A stretch of DNA of 55,042 bases from an uncultured bacterium (GTDB lineage: Bacteria > Verrucomicrobiota > Kiritimatiellia > PWTM01): NCBI GenBank assembly GCA_938005705.1, contig CALLML010000042.1, forward strand, positions 1 through 55,042. Direction: 5' to 3'. A program made the position numbers and the translations under genes. The notes beneath the pieces are model-generated. The model worked only from the letters and a program-made list of their open reading frames with translations, ran no database searches and was not told where the DNA came from. The stretch's first letter is position 1, and every line of letters starts with the position of its first letter. This document shows, in pieces, positions 25,591 through 33,544 of this stretch.

Positions 25591-26328
25591 ATGAGACGAA
25601 CGATGGAAGGATTTCAATTACGAGCATGCGCTGACCTGGATGAAATGAGCCGTGTCGCGCGGGATATTGTGTTGGAGACTCTACGAATGCGTCCCGATGC
25701 GTTGATCTGCCTGCCAACGGGTTCCACCCCGACTCGGCTTTATGAGTTGCTCGCGTTGGAGAAAGCGAAGAACCCGGACCTGTTTATGCGGTTCCGCGTT
25801 GTTCAATTGGACGAATGGGTTCGGGCCGGCCCATGTTTCCGTGGTTCTTGTCGAGCCTATCTTCAGGAAAAGGTGCTGGCGCCGCTGGACGTTTCTTCCG
25901 ACCGTTTTTTCGGCTTTGATTCCGAAACGTCCGACCCAGAGGCGGAGTGCCGTCGGATGGCTCAATGGCTTGGCGAGCAGGGTCCCATCGATCTCTGCGT
26001 GCTGGGGTTGGGATTGTCGGGTCATGTAGGGTTCAATGAACCGGGGAGCGACCCTGATGGAGGACCGCACGTCGCCACTCTGGCGCAGGAAACGCTCCGG
26101 CACTCTATGGCGGTGGGCGCGGATCTGGCCCAGCTGGCGGGGGTGACCCTCGGTTTGCGGGATATTCTTGCCTCTCGCCGGATACTATTTCTCGTGTCGG
26201 GAGCAGGTAAACAAGAAGTCTTCCGCTGTTGTGTGCGGGGTCCTGTCTCTTCGGCTTGTCCGGCGTCGTTCTTGCGGCTCCATCCGTCGGTGGACGCACT
26301 GTACGACGCCTCTGCACTCCAGCCCTGA
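25591..26328 (+). CDS. NagB/AgaI-like sugar-6-phosphate isomerase/deaminase
   Basis: A 245-residue member of the glucosamine-6-phosphate deaminase / 6-phosphogluconolactonase fold. LPTGSTPTRLYELL (41-54) is the phosphate loop, and VQLDEW carries Asp74, equivalent to the proton-abstracting Asp72 of E. coli NagB. GLGLSGHVGFNEPG aligns with the NagB G-x-G-x-DGHIAFNEP loop: His145 and Glu150 are kept, but the ring-opening Asp (141 in E. coli) is Ser143. That change brings it closer to the AgaI-type galactosamine-6-phosphate isomerases, or may mean altered substrate. An alternative start is ATG 25603. It runs towards metG with only 3 nt between the two stops. Confidence 0.75.
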   Translation: MRRTMEGFQLRACADLDEMSRVARDIVLETLRMRPDALICLPTGSTPTRLYELLALEKAKNPDLFMRFRVVQLDEWVRAGPCFRGSCRAYLQEKVLAPLDVSSDRFFGFDSETSDPEAECRRMAQWLGEQGPIDLCVLGLGLSGHVGFNEPGSDPDGGPHVATLAQETLRHSMAVGADLAQLAGVTLGLRDILASRRILFLVSGAGKQEVFRCCVRGPVSSACPASFLRLHPSVDALYDASALQP

Positions 26329-26331
26329 GAC

Positions 26332-28311
26332 CTACTTTACGCGCGCGCCGGTCGGCGCATCGCCATCGGTGGTGAGCAATCGTAGCGCGCCATCGTCCGT
26401 TGTGACGGCCAGCAGCATGCCACATGATTCGATGCCGCGTATGTTCGCCGGTTTCAGATTTGCTACGACGATGATAGTCCGCCCGATGAGGCTCTCCGGC
26501 GTATAATGCTTCGCGATGCCCGCCACGATCTGTCGGCGTTCGGCGCCCACTTCGATCTCGAGACGGAGCAGCTTGTCGGCGTTCGGCATGCGCTCGGCGG
26601 CGAGGACCCTGGCCGTGCGCAAATCCGCCTTCATGAAGTCCTCGTAGGATATTGTCTCGGTGGGAGGAGGCCCGACGGCGGACTGCTTTTTTTGAGAACC
26701 GGCACCTTTTCCTTCGGCTGTGACCACGCCGGCGGCGGTGGCGACGGGCGCGGTCGCCGCTTTTTCAAGGCGGGCCCGGGGAAACAGCATCACGGGCATG
26801 CCGAGCGAAGCCCCCGGCTGCAATACGCCCCATTGTTTGGCGCCCTCAATGCGGGGGGCGTCCACCGGCAGGCCCAGCGCGACGCGTAACTCGATCATTT
26901 TGCCGGGCATCACCGGCCAGAGCAGCGCCGAGATCGAACGTAATGCTTCCGCGGCCGTATAGAGCGTTAGCGCCAGCGGACGACGATCGGAATCCTTCGC
27001 CTGCGACCATGGTTGTTTCTGTTCCAGGTAGCGATTCGTTTCGCGCACCGCCTCCATCACGCGCGCCAGCCCGGCGTCGATCCGCATCTCCGCGATGGAT
27101 GACTCGACCTCTGAAGCGGCGGACTGGACCGCGTGCCACAAATCGCCCTCGGCTATGGTCCGGGGCGTTTCGGAAGGTCCCTCCGGTACCTTCCCCTCAA
27201 AGTGGGCATAGGCCAATTTCAGCACACGGCTCAGCAGGTTGCCCAGGTCATTGGCCAGATCGGCGTTGTAGCGGCGCACAAACGCCTCCTCGGTGAACGA
27301 GGCGTCCTGGCCGAGCACCATTTCCGCCATCAAGAAATAGCGGAAGGGGTCCACGCCATACCGGTCAATCATGTCCATCGGATTGACGACATTGCCGAGG
27401 CTCTTGCTCATCTTCGTCTGGCCCACCAGCCACCACCCGTGAGCGAACACGCATTCAGGCATCGGCAGACCCATAGCTTTGAGCATGGTGGGCCAATAGA
27501 CGGTGTGCGTAGTGAGGATGTCCTTGCCGATCAGATGATAAGAGGCGGGCCACCAGCGGCGGAAACGGGCCTCATCGCGGCGATAGCCGATGGCGCTGAT
27601 ATAATTGACCAATGCATCGAACCATACATAGCAGACGTAATCGGGATCGAACGGCAACTCAATACCCCAAGCCAGGCGGCTTTTGGGGCGCGAGATACAC
27701 AGGTCATTCAGGGGTTTGCGGAGGAAACCGAGCGTTTCGTTGCGGCGGAAATCCGGCTGAATGAACCGCGGGTGTTCCTCGATATAGCGGATGAGCCATT
27801 CCTGATACTGGCTCATCCGAAAGAAATAGTTCGATTCCCGGATGCGCACGATATTCGGCAGGTCCGCGGGCGACTGACCGGGCGCAAGGTTCAAATCCCG
27901 CTCATTGACGAATGTTTCGCTGCCGACGTCGTACCACCCGTCATATTCGGCCCTATAGATCTCGCCCCGATCGTAGAGGTCCTGCAAAATTTCCTTCACC
28001 ACATCGGCGTGGCGCGGCTCCGTCGTGCGGATAAAATCGTCGTTCGTGATTTCGAGCCGCTTCCACAGCTCCTGAAAACGCACAACGGTGCGATCGGCCT
28101 GCTCCTGCGGCGTCAGGCCGGCGCGCGCGGCGGCCTGCTGCACCTTTTGACCATGCTCGTCGGTGCCGGTGAGAAACCAGGTGGGCACGCCGAGCAGGCG
28201 ATGAAAACGCGAAAGGACATCGGCGAGAATCGTCGTGTAGGCGTGGCCGATATGCGGCCGGTCGTTGACATAATAGATCGGTGTCGTGATGTAAAATTTA
28301 TCCGGGATCAT
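26332..28311 (-). CDS. metG: methionyl-tRNA synthetase
   Basis: MetG (659 aa) charges tRNA-Met. The class I signatures are PHIGHAYT (HIGH) and KMSKS. The connective-peptide region, where some MetRS proteins bind zinc, reads DGWYDVGSETFVNERD and has no cysteines, so this is a zinc-free form. A C-terminal EMAP/Trbp111-like tRNA-binding domain (about 550-659, FMKADLRTARVLAAERMPNADKLLRLEIEVG) is joined by an Ala/Gly-rich linker. ATG 28311 begins MIPDKFYITTPIYYVN, the usual N-terminus; an upstream ATG (28332) would add seven residues. Confidence 0.95.
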   Translation of the reverse strand: MIPDKFYITTPIYYVNDRPHIGHAYTTILADVLSRFHRLLGVPTWFLTGTDEHGQKVQQAAARAGLTPQEQADRTVVRFQELWKRLEITNDDFIRTTEPRHADVVKEILQDLYDRGEIYRAEYDGWYDVGSETFVNERDLNLAPGQSPADLPNIVRIRESNYFFRMSQYQEWLIRYIEEHPRFIQPDFRRNETLGFLRKPLNDLCISRPKSRLAWGIELPFDPDYVCYVWFDALVNYISAIGYRRDEARFRRWWPASYHLIGKDILTTHTVYWPTMLKAMGLPMPECVFAHGWWLVGQTKMSKSLGNVVNPMDMIDRYGVDPFRYFLMAEMVLGQDASFTEEAFVRRYNADLANDLGNLLSRVLKLAYAHFEGKVPEGPSETPRTIAEGDLWHAVQSAASEVESSIAEMRIDAGLARVMEAVRETNRYLEQKQPWSQAKDSDRRPLALTLYTAAEALRSISALLWPVMPGKMIELRVALGLPVDAPRIEGAKQWGVLQPGASLGMPVMLFPRARLEKAATAPVATAAGVVTAEGKGAGSQKKQSAVGPPPTETISYEDFMKADLRTARVLAAERMPNADKLLRLEIEVGAERRQIVAGIAKHYTPESLIGRTIIVVANLKPANIRGIESCGMLLAVTTDDGALRLLTTDGDAPTGARVK

Positions 28312-28465
28312 GGTTTCCAAACTCCGTCGCATCGCCGGCCACTGCCGGTCGGCCCGCTTTGATCTTCTTCATCATGTCGGCGTTCGTTCAATTTCACAAG
28401 ACGAATCCCGACGCGGCTCGTCCTCCTTGAACACCAGTTAGCGGACGGGCTATCCTAGCGGTGAG

Positions 28466-30868
28466 ATGACCTGGCGTAGCCTGATATCCGCATTGATATT
28501 CGCCGCCGTGATGAGCGGTACGGCATTCTTCAATGACCAGGTGGCTCGAAACACCTACCTCATAGGGAGTTATCTTCCGATCGGCGTGTTCGGCTTTCTG
28601 ATTCTATTCACCCTGGCGCTCAATCCGCTTTTATGCCGAGGGAAGCGCCGTGCAGCATTGAGTGCCGCCGAGCTGGCCGCGTTGGTGGCCGTCGTTTTGT
28701 TTGCCTGCTATCCGGCGGGGCGGGGATTTATCCATTACTTCACTACCTTTCTGATGATGCCGCACCACCATGTGCGAACCCAGCCGGCGTGGCATGGCGA
28801 TCCCGCCATGATCACCGAGACCACCATACGCGACTGGTCCGGCTTCATCACCGCGCTGGAAAAGGCCGATGAGCGTCCGCGGGGCGACCCGCTGCGGGCG
28901 TTGTCCGATCGCCTGGGCGCAAAATTTATCATGTCGGATCCCGACGATGCGGGCACTCGCGCCGCGTTGTTGGAGGCTATCAATGCCGTGTTGGCCGATC
29001 CTACATTTCGCTCCGGTGTTCTCACAGATGCGCTGCCGATGCCGCCGCCGTGGGTGCGGATGCTGCTGTTTCGCGACCCTGCGCGTTTGACCGATGCGCA
29101 GGTCCGTGCGTTAAACCGGGGCCTGCTGGAAACGGCACTCGGCGCCGATCTGCTAACGCCTCGTCAGCCGGGCGTGCTCGAGAATGTCCCGCCGCACATG
29201 CTGGCGGATCCCGGGCGTGATCCGAGAACGCTGGAAGGTTTTGTCACTGGCCTGGCCGAACCGGGCCGTGCGTTCTCGCCGCGGTCCATTCCCTGGCATG
29301 CGTGGACGGCGTCTTTGTCATTCTGGCTTCCGTTGCTCGGCGCGATGGGAGTGGCAGTGATCGGACTCAGCCTGGTGCTTCACCGGCAATGGGCCTTGAA
29401 CGAACATCTGCCTTATCCCACGGCCGAGTTCGCCCGTTCGCTTTTACCGGAAGAGGGCGCCGCCTTGGCCTCCCTGTTTCGCCGCCGCCGTTTCTGGGTC
29501 GGTTTTTCCGCTGTCTTTCTTCTCCACATGCTCAATTACGCCAACGCCAAGTGGCCGGACTATGTGATTCCTGTGCGGCGCACGTTGGATTTTCGTCCGA
29601 TCCTGGAAATTCTGCCGGTCTTTCGGCAAGGGGGCTCCCATACGATTTTTCAGCCGACGCTGTATTTTACGGCTATCGGATTCGCCTATTTTCTTGCCTC
29701 CGATGTTTCCCTCTCGCTCGGCATCGCCCCCTATGTCTTTGTGTTGGCTTCCGGCGTAGCGGCTGGGTATGGACTTTCCTTCGGTGGCAGTCATCTTTTG
29801 CCGCATATCGAATCCTCGCTCTATGCTGGCGCGACGGTGGCGATGTTTTTGACGATTCTACATTCGGGCCGTCATCATTTTTTCTCCGTGTTCGCCCGCG
29901 CACTAGGCGCGCGGCGCGGCGACGTCGCGGATTCGGCGGCCGTCTGGGGCGCACGGGCTTTGTTAGTGGGATTCGCGCTGTTTGTACTTCAATTGTATCG
30001 AGTCGGCGTCGAATGGCCGCTCGCCCTGCTCTATACGGTCCTGGCGCTGATGATCTTCACGGTGATGAGCCGCCTGCTGGCGGAGGCGGGCGTGTTCTTT
30101 TTCCATCCGCACTTTTATGCCTGCGGCCTGCTGTGGGGGTTCATGGGCACAGCGGCCATCGGACCAGATCAGCTCTTGTTGCTGGGCATGGTCTCTTCGC
30201 TGCTGCTGATTGACCCGCGAGAGGCCCTGATGCCGTTCGCTATTTCTGCGTTTAAAATCGCCGACGATGCCAAAGTCCCACTCGGACGCACGGCCATCGC
30301 CGGCGGACTGGCTGTTGTGCTCGCTGCCGGCATCGCGGTGCCGGTGGCGCTCTACTGGCAATATCGGGATGGCGCCGTGAAAACCGGAGACGGATGGACG
30401 ATCAATTCCGTGCCCATGATGGTCTTCAATGTTAATGTGTCGGCTGTGCGCGCGCTGCAGGCCCAGGGACGATTGGAGGCGGCGCGACAGTTATCCGGCG
30501 GGTCGCGATTCCTTCAGGCCGCTCCGCAGCGCGCGCCGACGATCGCCTTTGCCATCAGCTTTGCGCTGGTCCTGATTTTTGCCTTGTTACGGCGTCAATT
30601 TCCCCGATGGCCGCTGCATCCGCTCCTTTTTCTGATGGGTTCTCATTGGCAGAGCCGACAGCTCGCTTTTTCTTTTCTGCTCGGTTGGGCGGCGAAGACC
30701 CTCATAATGAAATACGGGGGGGCGCGTGCCTACCGAGAGGCGAAACCTGTGGCGGTCGGTCTGGTCGCCGGCGAGGTGCTCGCCGCGCTCGTTCCCCTGG
30801 TCATTGGCGCCATCTATCATGCGGTCACCGGTGAAGCCCCATTGCCGTTCCGCATCATGCCCGGCTGA
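28466..30868 (+). CDS. large OPT-like polytopic membrane protein (DUF6785-type)
   Basis: An 800-residue inner-membrane protein with about 14-16 hydrophobic helices. Helices near the N-terminus (8-25, 35-55, 70-85) are followed by a 200-residue soluble loop (about 95-285) and then a dense membrane domain. The pattern, with EHLPYPTAEFARSLL, GLSFGGSHLLPHIESSLYAGA and MSRLLAEAGVFFFHPHF, fits the DUF6784/DUF6785 proteins of PVC bacteria, which are distantly related to oligopeptide transporters. The substrate is unknown. A possible promoter (TTGAAC, 18 nt, TATCCT) ends just before the start codon. The last 52 bp overlap the 3' end of birA on the other strand. Confidence 0.75.
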   Translation: MTWRSLISALIFAAVMSGTAFFNDQVARNTYLIGSYLPIGVFGFLILFTLALNPLLCRGKRRAALSAAELAALVAVVLFACYPAGRGFIHYFTTFLMMPHHHVRTQPAWHGDPAMITETTIRDWSGFITALEKADERPRGDPLRALSDRLGAKFIMSDPDDAGTRAALLEAINAVLADPTFRSGVLTDALPMPPPWVRMLLFRDPARLTDAQVRALNRGLLETALGADLLTPRQPGVLENVPPHMLADPGRDPRTLEGFVTGLAEPGRAFSPRSIPWHAWTASLSFWLPLLGAMGVAVIGLSLVLHRQWALNEHLPYPTAEFARSLLPEEGAALASLFRRRRFWVGFSAVFLLHMLNYANAKWPDYVIPVRRTLDFRPILEILPVFRQGGSHTIFQPTLYFTAIGFAYFLASDVSLSLGIAPYVFVLASGVAAGYGLSFGGSHLLPHIESSLYAGATVAMFLTILHSGRHHFFSVFARALGARRGDVADSAAVWGARALLVGFALFVLQLYRVGVEWPLALLYTVLALMIFTVMSRLLAEAGVFFFHPHFYACGLLWGFMGTAAIGPDQLLLLGMVSSLLLIDPREALMPFAISAFKIADDAKVPLGRTAIAGGLAVVLAAGIAVPVALYWQYRDGAVKTGDGWTINSVPMMVFNVNVSAVRALQAQGRLEAARQLSGGSRFLQAAPQRAPTIAFAISFALVLIFALLRRQFPRWPLHPLLFLMGSHWQSRQLAFSFLLGWAAKTLIMKYGGARAYREAKPVAVGLVAGEVLAALVPLVIGAIYHAVTGEAPLPFRIMPG

Positions 30869-31601
30869 GCACCGAACGTCGACTGGGAAGGGGCGCCGGT
30901 CTTTCTTTCATTGCATGAAGTGGAGCTGCACCCTCTCAACGCCGCCCAGTCGGTGCGTAGGTCGCCGCAGCGCGGCGAATGAATCGCCTGGCGATAGCGT
31001 TTCATTAACGCACGCAACACGCGGAGCGCGGCGTCCGCCAGCTCTATCGGAACCCCTTCCATGCGACACGAAGTCGCCGGCCGCTCCGGCGGCAGCGAAA
31101 GAAAATCCTCGGGTGTGTGGAACAGATTCAATCCGATGCCGACCACCGCGAACTCCATGCCGCTCCCTCCAATTCGCGGCTCGATCAATACTCCCGCGAT
31201 CTTGCGCCCGCCCGTCATCACGTCATTGGGAGGCTTGATCGAAACCTGGGGGATGCCCGCGGCGGACAACGTATCCGCCACCGCCGTCGCTGCCGCCATC
31301 GCCAGCCATGCACCGTCGGCGTTCTCCGGCGCCGGACGCAGCAAGACCGACAAGTACAGTCCCTTGCCCGGCGGTGAAATCCACCGGCGCCCTTGTTGTC
31401 CTCGACCATGCGTCTGCGACAGGGCGATAACCGCGGCGCCCTCCGGGGCGCCCCCCAGAGCGAGTTCTTTCAGGCGATCGTTCGTAGAAGGCAGCTCGAC
31501 AAAAACCTCCAATGGCCGCCCCAGCGAATCCAGCGGTAGTTCGCGTTCGATCCAATCGCGCACTCGATCCGCCTCACGTGCCAGACGATGCGCTTTGAGA
31601 T

Positions 31602-31605
<4 letters not shown>
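30817..31605 (-). CDS. birA: biotin--[acetyl-CoA-carboxylase] ligase BirA (no HTH)
   Basis: A 262-residue class I biotin protein ligase. It activates biotin to biotinyl-AMP and transfers it to carboxylase carrier domains. The catalytic core starts ELPSTNDRLKEL; the nucleotide loop GRGQQGRRW, KPPNDVM (KWPND family motif) and KIAGVLIE are present. There is no N-terminal helix-turn-helix, so it is not a repressor. The start is GTG 31605, overlapping the nadC stop as GTGA, with GGAG six bases upstream. The C-terminal beta domain looks missing: after RTDWAALRG the tail becomes a low-quality sequence that runs into the convergent gene. A frameshift here, or a natural truncation, is possible. Confidence 0.88.
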
Positions 31606-32525
<920 letters not shown>

Positions 32526-32570
32526 AAGCGGAATAAGAAGACATAAACCGTGCGCTCAATCAAGCCAAGG

Positions 32571-32614
32571 GCGGAGCAGGACCTACACTCGCGTATGGAA
32601 CAGGTCTGCTCCGC
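32571..32614. other. 13-bp-stem inverted repeat upstream of nadC
   Basis: GCGGAGCA plus GACCT (32571-32578, 32580-32584) pairs with AGGTC plus TGCTCCGC (32602-32606, 32607-32614), leaving one bulged G and a 17-nt loop. It sits between the nadC start (32525) and the end of the metal-binding protein gene (32743). No T-run follows on the minus strand. Options are a leader hairpin of nadC, a split operator, or a Rho-type end for the csoR transcript. It matches no NAD regulator site I know. Confidence 0.6.
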
Positions 32615-32742
32615 TCGCCGGGCGTGGACAAAACAATATAGGCCACGGTGTTTGGTGACCCGCATGCGGCGGGCGCGGCAAAAACCCGGAAAAGTAATCG
32701 CCGCACCATTTGCCCGCCAGCGCCTCGAAGCGGATGCCGATT

Positions 32743-33099
32743 CTAGTTTTGAGGGGGCGTCTTCTCCGGTTCCACGCCCATCTCTTCAAGCAGGCGAATG
32801 TACTTCTCCGGTTCGGCACGAACCCGGCTCAGGCATCCTTGGCAACAGACGTAGATGCGTTTGCCGTTGTGATCCACATATAAGTTCCGGTTAATCGGCG
32901 CATTCATCACCGGACAATGCGTCTGCGGTTTCGCTTCAGGCGCGGACGGCCTGAGGGCGGCTTGCGCAGGTGATGGCGCCGTTTCCGCATTTCTGCCTCC
33001 CATCCCTCCGCAGCAAGGTGCTGCGGCTCTCGCCGTTGCGCCCAGCGCCAAAAGCACGAACATCGTCGCGCCGACCCTCCAACCTGAATACCCTTTCAT
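32743..33099 (-). CDS. exported TRASH/YHS-like metal-binding protein
   Basis: A 118-residue exported protein: a signal peptide (about 1-26, ending ARAAA), then CCGGMGG, a disordered Ala/Pro linker, and a TRASH/YHS-like zinc-finger domain (about 60-108). That domain has CPVMNAPINRNLYVD and KRIYVCCQGC; its cysteines are likely to bind copper or another soft metal. An AAAGGAAAG ribosome binding site precedes the ATG. It lies 37 bp downstream of csoR and is almost certainly in the same metal-controlled transcript, suggesting periplasmic copper sensing, buffering or delivery. Confidence 0.83.
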   Translation of the reverse strand: MKGYSGWRVGATMFVLLALGATARAAAPCCGGMGGRNAETAPSPAQAALRPSAPEAKPQTHCPVMNAPINRNLYVDHNGKRIYVCCQGCLSRVRAEPEKYIRLLEEMGVEPEKTPPQN

Positions 33100-33136
33100 G
33101 GTTCTTTCCTTTCCCGGCCTTGAGGGCCGAAAATCT

Positions 33137-33430
33137 TCACCGCGTCTGTCTTTCCAGCAGCATGATCACTTCGTCCAGTTTTTCACGAATGGCACCGGGA
33201 TTCGGGTCGCTCGCCGCCTGTCGCACGCAGGTTTCCATGTGTTTTCGCAATACTCGGTGCGACACGGCCCGTAGAGCGGCCTGGGCGGCTTCGAGCTGAA
33301 CCAGGATATCCACACAGTAGGCGCCTTCCTCGATCATCCGTCGAATACCGCGAATCTGCCCCTCGATCCGTGCCAGGCGCCGGAGGTTTTCTTCATGCGT
33401 GGTCGTGTGCCGTTGTCTCGCCGTCGTCAT
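33137..33430 (-). CDS. csoR: CsoR-family copper-sensing repressor
   Basis: A 97-residue all-helical repressor of the CsoR/RcnR/FrmR family. Cu(I) ligands of the CsoR type are all present: Cys39 in GAYCVDIL, His64 and Cys68 in RKHMETC, which favours CsoR over RcnR (His-rich) and over FrmR. The family fingerprint LRRIEGQIRGI is at residues 17-29. It is the first gene of a two-gene unit with the TRASH-domain protein. AGGAAC lies five bases before the ATG. An ATACCC-N5-GGGTAT operator sits between the -35 and -10 elements, so it should repress its own operon until metal binds. Confidence 0.92.
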   Translation of the reverse strand: MTTARQRHTTTHEENLRRLARIEGQIRGIRRMIEEGAYCVDILVQLEAAQAALRAVSHRVLRKHMETCVRQAASDPNPGAIREKLDEVIMLLERQTR

Positions 33431-33438
33431 CTGTTCCT

Positions 33439-33466
33439 AGAATACCCCATACGGGTATTTTGTCAA
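33439..33466 (-). promoter_or_regulatory. csoR promoter
   Basis: On the minus strand, TTGACA (33461-33466) is a perfect -35 and TATTCT (33439-33444) a fair -10, with a 16-nt spacer. The predicted start site is only a few nucleotides before the csoR ribosome binding site. Confidence 0.75.
33442..33458. promoter_or_regulatory. CsoR operator
   Basis: ATACCC-CATAC-GGGTAT is a perfect 6-bp inverted repeat with a 5-nt spacer, of the G-tract type recognised by CsoR repressors (ATACCC...GGGTAT). It occupies the spacer and the -10 of the csoR promoter, so binding would directly block RNA polymerase. Confidence 0.82.
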
Positions 33467-33544
33467 GTGGGAGGGTGGTTCGGTTCGCGCCGTCTCGGCG
33501 ATGCCGGGGGCGGCGTCGGCAGAGGCTCCACCTCCGTACGCTGT

